Positions 1 through 7,798 of a stretch of DNA of 29,712 nt are shown here, in pieces. Source of the DNA: CAYVUM01 sp964619055 (GTDB taxonomy: Bacteria; Pseudomonadota; Alphaproteobacteria; Rhodospirillales; Defluviicoccaceae). The notes beneath the pieces are model-generated. The model worked only from the letters and a program-made list of their open reading frames with translations, was not told the origin of the DNA and did not search any database. Location of the stretch: NCBI GenBank assembly GCA_964619055.1, contig CAZUDB010000046.1:1-29712 (forward strand), read 5' to 3'. The position numbers and the translations under genes are program-made. Position 1 is the first letter of the stretch, and each line of letters starts with the position of its first letter.

Positions 1-95
1 GCGGCCAGCACAACAGCGCTGACCTGTCGTCCTTCTCGCACCAACTGCTGCACCTTTGCCCGCAGGTCTCTCGGGGCCGATGGTGGCACGGTCAT
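1..95 (-). CDS. Start of an unidentified protein, cut by the window edge
   Basis: An open frame begins with ATG at 93-95 on the minus strand and runs off the left end after about 31 codons (MTVPPSAPRDLRAK...). The visible residues are polar and helical and match no family I recognise. The start lies only six bases past the T-tract of the terminator at 101-138, and there is no Shine-Dalgarno sequence in front of it. The gene would therefore have to be read through that terminator, or its true start lies further left. Treat this as a possible gene only. Confidence 0.3.
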   Translation of the reverse strand, partial: MTVPPSAPRDLRAKVQQLVREGRQVSAVVLA

Positions 96-100
96 CGCTT

Positions 101-138
101 AAAAACAAAGCTCCGGACCCCTTGAAGGGGCCCGGAGC
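101..138 (-). terminator. Intrinsic terminator behind the nuclease gene
   Basis: An inverted repeat has arms 110-121 and 127-138: seven GC-rich pairs, one mismatch, then four C-G pairs closing a five-base loop. On the minus strand the stem is followed at once by TTTGTTTTT. This is a textbook Rho-independent terminator. It lies 35 bases past the stop codon of the nuclease gene. The plus-strand side is followed by A residues, so it acts on minus-strand transcripts only. Confidence 0.9.
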
Positions 139-172
139 AAAAAGGAGGGCGGAAAAATCGAAGATTGGTAGG

Positions 173-2875
173 TCAAGCTGTCGCGCGGCGTCTCCACAGG
201 CCGAGCCCGAACAGACCGGTGAGCAAGAGCACCGCCGTCGACGGGACCGGTACGGGAATTTTGAAGGAGGCCACGATCGGATCGTGATCACTGACTAGCG
301 TTTCGAACAGTGTTCCAGCGTTGAGATGGATGAAGTCGACGTCCTCGAAGAACAGGTCGAACAGATTCTCGCTGACGAAGATGTGGTCCAACGCTTGGCT
401 ATTGCCTTCAAATTCGAAGGTGAACGCGTCCGTGGGATCATCCAGTTCGAACACTAGGTTGAACAGCACCTGATCATCGTCGGCGACGCCGCTCAGGATT
501 TCCAGAGGCTCAAAGAACTGAAACTCGTTCAGGTCGCCCATGACAATGATGTTGCTGTCCGCATTAAAGGCCAGGATTTCGTCGACCCAGTCGTTGATCA
601 GCTGTGCGATCGCATTGCGCTGTTCGACCTGACCGTTGGCGGCCGGCTGGGTAGACCCGAACAATGGGTCGCTGCCACCCTTGGACGGGAAGTGGTTGTT
701 GACGACGATGATCCTCTCCCCGTTGAAGTCATACTCCACAATGATCGGCAGCCTGGTATCGAAGAACGGGCTCAGCGGGTCGGTTTGCGTGTCGCCGATG
801 TCAGCGGGATCGAAGATGCGGTTGCCGTCCTTATCGAACGTGGACAGGCTGGCGTGATCGACCGCGACCTGGTCGGGATTATAGAGATAGGCCGTGCGGA
901 TGTTGCCGCTTGGCTGCCCGCCGCTGGTATTGTCGCCGATGAAGGGGTTGTCCTTAAAGTCATAAGTGGGGCCGCCAGCCGCCTCAATCGCTTCGATCAG
1001 CAAGGTCAGCGTTTGATCGGCGCTGGTATCACCGTCATCGTCCGGCCCGGAGTTATCCTGGATTTCCTGCAGGCCGATGATGTCCGGCGATTTCATGTTG
1101 TTGACGATTTGCTCCGCCAATTGTTCGAAGCGATTGCGCGGACGGGTCGGATCACGCCCATCGGGTTGCAGGTCCTCGTCACCGGGGTCCAGGTTCAGAA
1201 CATTATAGGTCGCCACCGTCAGCGTGTGGCTATCGCTCTCTAGCGTCGTGACCTCGTCAGGTCGATCGACCTCCGTTGTCTCGACCTGCTCGATCGGACG
1301 GATGCGGTAGTCGTTGAAGCTGAACTGGACTGGACCCGTGATGTCATCGACCTCACCGTCCCCATCCGCATCCGTGCTGCCGACGATGTCGCCCATTTCC
1401 GGCGGCGTGTTGGGCCGAACGTCGCCCTCAGACGTGCCGACGATCAGAATCCGCTCAGGGTTCAAGTCGGCGCCGTAGGGGTTGTCGTCCACGCTGTTGA
1501 CCGTGTCCTCGCTGATTGTGATGCCGCCACGGTCGTTGAGGCCCGTCAGGTTGCCGTCTTCGTTGTCGCCGCTGACGGCATAGAACTCGCCCCGATTGCT
1601 GCGGGTATCTTCGTCGCTGACGGCGAGCGCGTTTGGCAGCGTCACGAGCATGCCTTCGAGGCTTTCATAGAAGTCCCGGCCGTCGGTGGCCGGATTGAAG
1701 TTGTCGCCGCCGTCGTCGTCGATGATCGTGTTGGGCTGCTGCCGATCGGCGGTGGAGTCCGTGCTGATCACCAGCGGCGTGATCGTTGTTGTTCGGGGCT
1801 GTTCACTCTCAAGAGTGTCGAGCGTGATCTGGGTTTCGTTGAAGAACTCGTTCACCGTGCCCGTGATCTGGACCTCGTTGCCGACCGTGACTGTTGGCGC
1901 ACCTCCAGTGAACACGAAAACAGCGTCGGAGGTGTTGTCGTCACCGTCTCCCGTCGCATCCTGAAGATAGAAGCCATTGTCGGCGAGTGCGGTTACAATG
2001 CCTGTCGTGCGCACATCGTTGCCGACCTCGGGGGAGGTGTGCCCCGGACCTTGAATTTCCGGGATGCTTTTGGACATCGGACCACCACCACCGTTGGTGG
2101 CGGATTGGAAGATCACGTCATCGACGAAGATGTTCTCACTGCCGGAGTTGGTGTCGACGCTCACCGTGAGCTGCACGTTGGTTTGATCGAGACCGCCGGC
2201 GATCAACGGCTCCAGATCGAAGCTGACGTTGGTCCAGGTCGTCTGATTCGGGGCCGCGTTGGCTTCGAGTTCCGTGGGTCCGAACTCGAAAAGAGTTTGG
2301 CTGGTGTTGCCGTCGCTGACCCGCGCGAAAAAGCGGTCCGGTCCACCTTCGGATGTCTCGTAGCCAGTGTCGTTGATCCAATAAGAAAAGCTTACAGACC
2401 GGTTTGTTTGGGCAGTGCTCACGTCCACCGGGTTAAACACCAGGTCCAACTGCCCGTCGGTGTCATTGAACTGATAATTGTATTCGACGAAAGACTGGAC
2501 GGACACACCGCTGGGACTGACGTCCGGCGCGTTGCTGCCGCTGAACGAATTGGCCCCGATGAAGTCCGGACCACCTTCATTGTCCGCGACCGGTCCAGTC
2601 GTCCACTGCCGTGTCTGAAACCAGAAGGACTGATAGCCGAGACCGAACTGCGTCGGCACGCCCGTGCTGGGGTTGTTGGCGCCGTTGTTTGTGAGTTGAC
2701 TACCGCTGGGCAGACGGTCGTTGGTCGGCGTTGGGTTGCCGGGGGAGTTGGCTCCCACTTCGTTGAAATTCTGCTCTGCAAAAATCGTCTCGGCGGTGGC
2801 TTCCGCGGCGACCAGCAGCGCAAAGGCGCTCGTGCCGGCCAACAACGCACGACGCGGAATTTTCGCGATCATCAT
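173..2875 (-). CDS. Exported ExeM/NucH-like nuclease with VPLPA/PEP-CTERM-like tail
   Basis: A predicted 900-residue extracellular or surface endonuclease that would hydrolyse DNA or RNA phosphodiester bonds. Residues 1-29 form a signal peptide with a twin arginine (PRRALLAG), so Tat export is possible. Residues about 30-260 look like a beta-rich binding domain. Residues about 270-365 resemble the OB-fold of ExeM/YhcR-type nucleases (GIVTALADNGFYLQD). Residues about 551-870 are an endonuclease/exonuclease/phosphatase domain with ATYN (555-558), LQE (602-604), GDLN (780-783), LDH (829-831) and SDHDP (862-866), covering the expected metal and catalytic residues. The C-terminus has VPVPS, a hydrophobic helix and RRR, a VPLPA/PEP-CTERM-like sorting signal; no exosortase gene is in the window. 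An ATG with a GGGAAGAGAA ribosome site supports the start. It lies 131 bases behind the 5'-nucleotidase gene on the same strand and may be cotranscribed with it. The exact nuclease specificity cannot be read from sequence. Confidence 0.88.
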   Translation of the reverse strand: MMIAKIPRRALLAGTSAFALLVAAEATAETIFAEQNFNEVGANSPGNPTPTNDRLPSGSQLTNNGANNPSTGVPTQFGLGYQSFWFQTRQWTTGPVADNEGGPDFIGANSFSGSNAPDVSPSGVSVQSFVEYNYQFNDTDGQLDLVFNPVDVSTAQTNRSVSFSYWINDTGYETSEGGPDRFFARVSDGNTSQTLFEFGPTELEANAAPNQTTWTNVSFDLEPLIAGGLDQTNVQLTVSVDTNSGSENIFVDDVIFQSATNGGGGPMSKSIPEIQGPGHTSPEVGNDVRTTGIVTALADNGFYLQDATGDGDDNTSDAVFVFTGGAPTVTVGNEVQITGTVNEFFNETQITLDTLESEQPRTTTITPLVISTDSTADRQQPNTIIDDDGGDNFNPATDGRDFYESLEGMLVTLPNALAVSDEDTRSNRGEFYAVSGDNEDGNLTGLNDRGGITISEDTVNSVDDNPYGADLNPERILIVGTSEGDVRPNTPPEMGDIVGSTDADGDGEVDDITGPVQFSFNDYRIRPIEQVETTEVDRPDEVTTLESDSHTLTVATYNVLNLDPGDEDLQPDGRDPTRPRNRFEQLAEQIVNNMKSPDIIGLQEIQDNSGPDDDGDTSADQTLTLLIEAIEAAGGPTYDFKDNPFIGDNTSGGQPSGNIRTAYLYNPDQVAVDHASLSTFDKDGNRIFDPADIGDTQTDPLSPFFDTRLPIIVEYDFNGERIIVVNNHFPSKGGSDPLFGSTQPAANGQVEQRNAIAQLINDWVDEILAFNADSNIIVMGDLNEFQFFEPLEILSGVADDDQVLFNLVFELDDPTDAFTFEFEGNSQALDHIFVSENLFDLFFEDVDFIHLNAGTLFETLVSDHDPIVASFKIPVPVPSTAVLLLTGLFGLGLWRRRATA

Positions 2876-2950
2876 GGCAAGTTCTCTTCCCTATCGCAAA
2901 ACGTTCGGAAACGGGCGTGTTGATGGTTGTCGAGGGTTCGACCCCGGCGC

Positions 2951-2968
2951 GCGTTGCCAAGACAACGC
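2951..2968. other. Small hairpin between nucleotidase and nuclease genes
   Basis: A perfect 6-bp inverted repeat, GCGTTG and CAACGC, encloses a six-base loop in the 131-base gap between the two exported enzymes. No T-tract follows on either strand, so it is not a standard terminator. It could stabilise or partly separate the two coding parts of a shared transcript; this is inference. Confidence 0.4.
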
Positions 2969-3006
2969 TGCCGGAGCCGCCCTGAACCGTTGTCGCTTCT
3001 TTATTG

Positions 3007-4944
3007 TTACGCGGCGCGGCGCCGGATAACCCCGAACGCGGCCAAGCCGAGGCCGAACAGCGCGATCGCGGCGGGCACTGGCACCACGTTGGTGATCCGG
3101 CCTTCACCGCCTTCCGGATACATCTCGGCCGTGATCTCGCCCTGCAGATTGGCGACGATGAAGTCGAACAGAGCCTGCTGATCAGAAATGCCAAGCGCAG
3201 TGAACTCGGCATCGAACGTGCTGAAGTACTGGTCGCCTCCGTTTGCCAGGAAATTCAACGTTGCAATGTTGAGGAGCCGATCACTCACCACCTGACCGTC
3301 CTCAATGAGAACCGTGCCGTCGTCCAGCATGACGTTGAGAATACGCTCGCCCTCGACAATGATGTTGCCGTCGACGTCGAGCACCAGCGGCTGCAATCTG
3401 GAGTCGAACTCGAAACTGAAACCGGCCACCTGCGCCCAGCGGCCCGTGCCGCTCTGGCCTGTGATGTCCGCTTCCGTACCTGACAAGATGCGGGAGACGG
3501 CGTTCTCCAGGACATCCTTGAAGTCCTCGATGGACACGTTTTCGACAACGGTGAGGATGTTGCCGAAGGGCAGAATGTCGAAGGTGTCCAACTCGCTAAG
3601 GGTACCTACGGGAATGTTGCTGAAGTTGCGGATGCCGCCACCATTCTGAACGGCGACGTCCACGTTCGTGATGCCGAAATCGGGGGCTAGTTCTTGAGCT
3701 TTGGCTAAGAAGGCATCGGCGATCAGGTTACCTTCGTTGGTTTCCGTTGCCCGAATGAACTCCCTACGGCCTTCCAGATCCACGTCAGAGGTCGCGATGA
3801 TGTTGTTGGCGAGCCCATCAACGAATGCAGCCACCGGGTCGACCACGTTGGCCTGAACGTCCGCATCAGGCGTATAGCCCGTGAAGTCTTCGGGTACCGT
3901 GGCACCAGATGTGGGATCGACAACCCGAACGGGGCCGCTGTCCGATACGATGGCATCGTTGCGCAGTGCACCTGTGCCGTCCACCAACTCACCGTTGGCA
4001 TCAAAGTTCACGACCAGGTTGCCGACGTACTTCAGCTCGCCGGCCGTCGTCACCACCGGGATCTCGCGGCCGTCGGCGTCGGTTACAATCCGCGGATAGG
4101 GACCCTGGATGGCATCGCCGGGCACTAACGGATCGCCCGCGTTGGCGAGCACCTCGTCACCGCCTCCGGCGATCGCGACGTCCAAGTCCCGCAGCTGGCC
4201 GATCAGGGCTTGATCCTCCGTGATGCCTTGCAAGTGGCTGATCAGGACGATGCGATCGACCGATGCGGCCTTCAGGGCGTCGATTTCGGCCTGCACGGCC
4301 GCACGCACATTCTGGTCCACGATCACGTCGCGCGGTGCCGAGATGAACGGCAGGTTCGGTGTGGTGGCGCCAACGATACCGTAGCTTTCGCCGCTCGGAC
4401 CCGTTGCCACGGTGCTTTTGACGATCCGACCGCTATCCACCAAATCCTGCAGGTTCTGCTCGCCCGTGAAGTCCAGGTTCGCCGACACGTAAGGGATTGA
4501 CGGGGCACCATTGAAAGTCGGGCCCGTGACATTGTTAATAAAGTCGGCCAGAACGTCGGGACCGGCATCAAAATCATGGTTGCCGATGGCGAGCGCGTCA
4601 TACTGGATCGCGCTGATCAGGTCGGCGTCGAAATAGGTGCGGGCACCCAGCGGACCTGTCGCCAGGCTTGCGTTGAATTCCGGACCGGGGATGAAGTTGT
4701 CGCCGGAAGTTACGGTCAGGGTATCAAAGCCGCTCGAAGTCGCATTGGCGCGCAGAGCCGCGAGAGCGCCCGCGAAACGAGCGGCGCCACCGAAGTCGGG
4801 CTGACCGGACGCGTTTACCAACTGCGATTCAGCGTCGTTGTTGTGAAAGATCGAGACGGTCTGGGCCCGAGCGTCGCATGCTGCGATGCCGAGCGCGAGG
4901 GCTACCGGGGCAACGCCGGCCAGCCATTTGCGACGAATGTCCAT
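3007..4944 (-). CDS. UshA-like 5'-nucleotidase/metallophosphoesterase with VPLPA/PEP-CTERM-like tail
   Basis: A predicted 645-residue exported enzyme that removes phosphate from nucleotides or related esters. The start is ATG 4944, with AGGAG six bases upstream; an in-frame TTG just before it is less likely. The N-terminus is a signal peptide that can be read as Sec type (ends ARA) or, through IAAC, as a lipobox. The metallophosphoesterase domain (about 30-270) shows NNDAE (35-39), SGDN, GNHDFD (121-126), SHLQG and GGGDE (260-264). The 5'-nucleotidase C-terminal domain (about 385-600) shows NEGNLIADA and QNGGGIR. The tail is VPVPA, a hydrophobic helix and RRR. First and last metal motifs differ from the usual DxH and GHTH forms, as I recall for a subgroup with HLQ and GG(S/G)D motifs. 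Two Pho-box-like sites lie upstream. Substrate is inferred. Confidence 0.88.
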   Translation of the reverse strand: MDIRRKWLAGVAPVALALGIAACDARAQTVSIFHNNDAESQLVNASGQPDFGGAARFAGALAALRANATSSGFDTLTVTSGDNFIPGPEFNASLATGPLGARTYFDADLISAIQYDALAIGNHDFDAGPDVLADFINNVTGPTFNGAPSIPYVSANLDFTGEQNLQDLVDSGRIVKSTVATGPSGESYGIVGATTPNLPFISAPRDVIVDQNVRAAVQAEIDALKAASVDRIVLISHLQGITEDQALIGQLRDLDVAIAGGGDEVLANAGDPLVPGDAIQGPYPRIVTDADGREIPVVTTAGELKYVGNLVVNFDANGELVDGTGALRNDAIVSDSGPVRVVDPTSGATVPEDFTGYTPDADVQANVVDPVAAFVDGLANNIIATSDVDLEGRREFIRATETNEGNLIADAFLAKAQELAPDFGITNVDVAVQNGGGIRNFSNIPVGTLSELDTFDILPFGNILTVVENVSIEDFKDVLENAVSRILSGTEADITGQSGTGRWAQVAGFSFEFDSRLQPLVLDVDGNIIVEGERILNVMLDDGTVLIEDGQVVSDRLLNIATLNFLANGGDQYFSTFDAEFTALGISDQQALFDFIVANLQGEITAEMYPEGGEGRITNVVPVPAAIALFGLGLAAFGVIRRRAA

Positions 4945-5105
4945 CAACTTCTCCTAACAGCACATCGTTTGTTTCGCGCGTGCAAAGCACACGCCACCTG
5001 CAACCGCCAGCCCTCAAGGCCTCGACGTCAACAAACTTGAGTAATGCGGCCCCTGAGCACGGCATTTTGCGCAGCCGTCGCGACAGGTCTGCAAGGACAC
5101 ACAAG

Positions 5106-5123
5106 ATGTCATAAAATTGTAAT
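5106..5123 (+). promoter_or_regulatory. Candidate Pho box, plus-strand orientation
   Basis: ATGTCAT, four bases, then TTGTAAT form two 7-base direct repeats at an 11-base period, the layout of the PhoB-binding Pho box (consensus CTGTCAT-N4-CTGTCAT). The half sites match 6/7 and 5/7. The orientation points away from the 5'-nucleotidase gene, whose start codon is about 160 bases away, and no plus-strand gene follows, which weakens the call. Confidence 0.4.
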
Positions 5124-5204
5124 CTTCCCGCACGCAGCCTCTTTCTTTGGCCTCAATTATGCAAGCAAAATGCCACAACTCTAATATCTTGATTTTCCTT
5201 GAAT

Positions 5205-5222
5205 GTTACAGTAATGTGACTT
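5205..5222 (-). promoter_or_regulatory. Candidate Pho box, oriented toward the nucleotidase gene
   Basis: On the minus strand, AAGTCAC, ATTA and CTGTAAC form two 7-base repeats at an 11-base period (4/7 and 5/7 matches to CTGTCAT). TGTAAC- and GTCAC-type halves are common in alphaproteobacterial PhoB sites as I recall them. A weak -10-like GATATT follows about 15 bases downstream. The site is about 260 bases before the start codon and faces the phosphate-releasing enzymes, so PhoB activation under phosphate starvation is plausible but not shown. Confidence 0.4.
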
Positions 5223-5413
5223 GCGCTAAATGCTACTCTGTAAAGAATGGCGACATTACCTGCAACCGCAGATCAACGACGTCCGATAGAATCACTTGAT
5301 AATTGAATGCCTTAGCGCGTTTTTGCCGGATTTAATGGTTTGTAAAGAAATCCAACACCTGCGGCTGTGCCGCCGCTGTTGCGGCGCCGCGCATACTCGC
5401 GGACATCGATTGT

Positions 5414-6448
5414 CTATGAAATTTTAGGGTGTTCTGCTCTGGTCGACGGGTCCGTGCCAAAGCAGTCCCGGTACGCAAACAGGGCTGGCGTTCCACCGGT
5501 GTGGAGGAACACAACGGTGTCCGTGCGGCTGAACGTGCCGCGCTTGACCAGGTCGATCAAGCCGGCCATTGCTTTGCCGGTGTAGACCGGGTCCAGGATC
5601 AAGCCCTCGCTTGCGGCGAGCTGGCGGACGGCTTCCACCATGCCGTCAGTGGCGATACCATAGCCGGGCCCGGCGAACCGGGGCTCAACCCGGACCCGGC
5701 TGACAATGGGTTCAGGATCGAAACCCAACATCTCGGCCGTAGCGGCAGCGCAAGTGCGCACGAACTCCGCCGTGTGGTCGGCGTCGCCGTTCACGTCGAT
5801 ACCGATCACGCGGATGTCACTGTTGAGGGCACGAAACCCCACCGACAGCCCTGCCTGGGTTCCGCCGGACCCCGTCGCGTGGACGATTGCGTCGACCAGG
5901 ATCCCCGCCTCATCACATTGCCGTTCCAACTCGGCTGCACAGTCTACATAGCCGAGCGCCCCGATGGCGTTCGACCCGCCATAGGGCACGACGTAGGGCC
6001 GGCGCCCCATTTGCCGAAGCACCTCCGCGCGCTCCGCCATGGCTACGGGCCGGTCTACTTCCGCCGGCAGCATGTGCACGGTGGCGCCGAGCAGGCGGTC
6101 GAGCAGAATATTACCTGTCGCCTCGTAGTCGGCCCCCGTATCCGGAACGACCCTTGACAGCAGAACCTCGCAGGCGAGGCCGAAGCGGGCCGCTGCCGCG
6201 ACTGTCTGGCGCACATGGTTGGATTGCACACCGCCCGTCGTGATCAGTGTGTCCGCGCGCTCCGCCAGCGCCGCCGCGCATAGATATTCCAGCTTTCGGG
6301 TTTTGTTGCCGCCAAAGGCGAGCCCTGTCGCATCGTCCCGCTTAACCAGGATGTGCGGGCCGCCCAGTGCCGCCGATAGCCGATCCAGCGGCTCCAACGG
6401 AGTCGGCAGATGGGCAAATCGCAGACGAGGGAAACGTGCAAGCTGCAC
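5414..6448 (-). CDS. PLP-dependent D-cysteine desulfhydrase / L-cysteate sulfo-lyase family
   Basis: A 344-residue fold-type II PLP enzyme of the ACC deaminase/D-cysteine desulfhydrase group. Likely reactions are D-cysteine to pyruvate, sulfide and ammonia (DcyD), or L-cysteate to pyruvate, sulfite and ammonia (CuyA). The N-terminus (FPRLRFAHLPTPLEP), the KRDDATGLAFGGNKTRKLE segment with the PLP lysine at about residue 49, and TTGGVQSNHVRQT are family signatures. HTGGTPALFAY near the C-terminus is the phosphate-binding end of the fold. The start is GTG 6448, with CAGGAG seven bases upstream. It stands alone, without a sulfite exporter or taurine/cysteate uptake genes beside it, so the choice between the two activities stays open. 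Confidence 0.85.
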   Translation of the reverse strand: MQLARFPRLRFAHLPTPLEPLDRLSAALGGPHILVKRDDATGLAFGGNKTRKLEYLCAAALAERADTLITTGGVQSNHVRQTVAAAARFGLACEVLLSRVVPDTGADYEATGNILLDRLLGATVHMLPAEVDRPVAMAERAEVLRQMGRRPYVVPYGGSNAIGALGYVDCAAELERQCDEAGILVDAIVHATGSGGTQAGLSVGFRALNSDIRVIGIDVNGDADHTAEFVRTCAAATAEMLGFDPEPIVSRVRVEPRFAGPGYGIATDGMVEAVRQLAASEGLILDPVYTGKAMAGLIDLVKRGTFSRTDTVVFLHTGGTPALFAYRDCFGTDPSTRAEHPKIS

Positions 6449-6572
6449 ATTAAGGCTCCTGAAGTAGGGTTAGAATCATAGCGCTCAGGCTTGACCGCGC
6501 AAGCCGGCGCACGTTCTATCCGCATGGATCTAAGCCGAATGCTTGCCCCTCGGATCGTTTCTCGAACGGGCG

Positions 6573-7673
6573 TTACGTGCCCGGAGCGTGGGCCCGGCGC
6601 GACCTCAAGAATACTTCGGCCTGGGCATGACCGTCGGCCATCAGCTCGGCCACGAACGTATCGCTACGGTCGAACTTGGAAGCCAGGTCGAGCCGCTCAG
6701 ACAGTCCGGCGCTCATAACGATTTCCTTGATATGAACGTGCTTGGTCACCGCCGCCAAATCCGGATGGCTGGCCCGCCATCCGTTCACGGTGCGAATGAA
6801 CGCCAACTCCTGCTCGACTGACAGGTTACCCGCCAGCTCATTTCGCCGGTCCTCGATTTCCTCGAGACGGGTCGGAACCGACGAACGGACGACGGGATTG
6901 ATGCGAATCAACCAGATTTCGTCAGGTCGGTCGGCAAGGGGGGCATCGGTCAGAAACTCGCGCACGGGGGGATTTTGAGAAAACACCCCATCCCAGTAAT
7001 AGCCCGTGCCAACCCGTCCATCGGAGAATGTGACGGTCTCGATCTCCTCGGCCCGCCGCAGCTCCGGTAGCGTGCCGGAGGCCTGCACGGCCTTCAGGCT
7101 GATGTTGCGCCGGCTCGCCGGATCAGCTCGAGAGTCGAACGGACAGAACGTTCCAGTCCGGATTTCGACGGCACCCAGTAGTAGCCGCGGACCGACGGCG
7201 CGCTGATCAATGGCGTGGAAATCCGGGGCAAGGGTATCGAGCAGAACACCGAAGTCATAGAACTCCTTGCGGATGCCTACGGCCCTCAAGTTTTGGATGA
7301 ACAGGTCGTACAACAGCGAGTAGGGGCTGACCTTGACGGATGGAGCACCGCGCCCGTGCGCTTTAAGCGCCTGCAGCACCATGGAATTGAACAAGATCTC
7401 GCTAGGCGTTTTGGCTTGAAAGGTCTCCCACAGGCGATGAACCGCGGCGATGGCCTCGCCCGGACTGCCGGACCCGCTGGGCTTCGGCGCGAGTCCATAC
7501 CACGTCATGAACGCGTTCAGCGCTCCTGCGGACGTCCCGCTTAACCCCGTCACCATGAACGACGGCGTCGAACCGGCATCCATCTCCTCCAGGATGCGAC
7601 ACAGCGCGCCCGCGGTGAAGGCCCCGTGGAATCCCCCGCCCTGGCACACGATCGCAATTTTGGGTGCTGTCAT
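6573..7673 (-). CDS. Patatin-like phospholipase
   Basis: A 366-residue cytosolic-looking serine acyl hydrolase with a Ser-Asp dyad that would release fatty acids from phospholipids or other acyl esters. The oxyanion loop is QGGGFHGAF (11-19), the nucleophile is in GLSGTSAG (serine about 48), and the dyad aspartate is in YYWDGVFSQNPP (about 228). No signal peptide or membrane segment is visible. The domain fills residues about 5-235; the rest (LRRAEEIETV and the following helices) has no extra domain I recognise. The gene is flanked by unrelated single genes on the same strand, with 125 bases to the epimerase gene and about the same to the PLP enzyme. Substrate is unknown. Confidence 0.88.
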   Translation of the reverse strand: MTAPKIAIVCQGGGFHGAFTAGALCRILEEMDAGSTPSFMVTGLSGTSAGALNAFMTWYGLAPKPSGSGSPGEAIAAVHRLWETFQAKTPSEILFNSMVLQALKAHGRGAPSVKVSPYSLLYDLFIQNLRAVGIRKEFYDFGVLLDTLAPDFHAIDQRAVGPRLLLGAVEIRTGTFCPFDSRADPASRRNISLKAVQASGTLPELRRAEEIETVTFSDGRVGTGYYWDGVFSQNPPVREFLTDAPLADRPDEIWLIRINPVVRSSVPTRLEEIEDRRNELAGNLSVEQELAFIRTVNGWRASHPDLAAVTKHVHIKEIVMSAGLSERLDLASKFDRSDTFVAELMADGHAQAEVFLRSRRAHAPGT

Positions 7674-7798
7674 CGATGCTCAATCCCCGACGGGGCGAGG
7701 TCTAACCTGTTACCCGCCCATCCCTGTCGGGCGTTCTCGCCACACCCAACTGTTGTACGCTGGGAGTTGTGTTAAGGCGAGGAAAAGCACATCACGCG

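Larger units (their letters stand above)
4945..5413. other. AT-rich intergenic leader upstream of the nucleotidase gene
   Basis: This 469-base stretch lies between the start of the 5'-nucleotidase gene and the end of the PLP-enzyme gene. Positions about 5100-5350 are clearly richer in A and T than the flanking genes. They hold two Pho-box-like repeats (5106-5123 and 5205-5222). Near the right end are GC-rich small hairpins (5361-5373 and 5371-5386) without an adjacent T-tract. I find no convincing coding frame on either strand. It probably contains the promoter of the nucleotidase gene and the end of the PLP-enzyme transcript. Confidence 0.7.

Noticed and set aside
2039..2923. About 294-codon open frame on the plus strand
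   Set aside because: It is antisense to the nuclease gene, which has full domain evidence, and has no ribosome site or recognisable motif.
2925..2950. TTCGACC element resembling a tRNA T-loop
   Set aside because: The stem does not pair properly and no other tRNA arms are present.
5361..5386. GC-rich hairpins near the end of the PLP-enzyme gene as terminator
   Set aside because: Six-base stems with the nearest T-run about 20 bases away do not make an intrinsic terminator.
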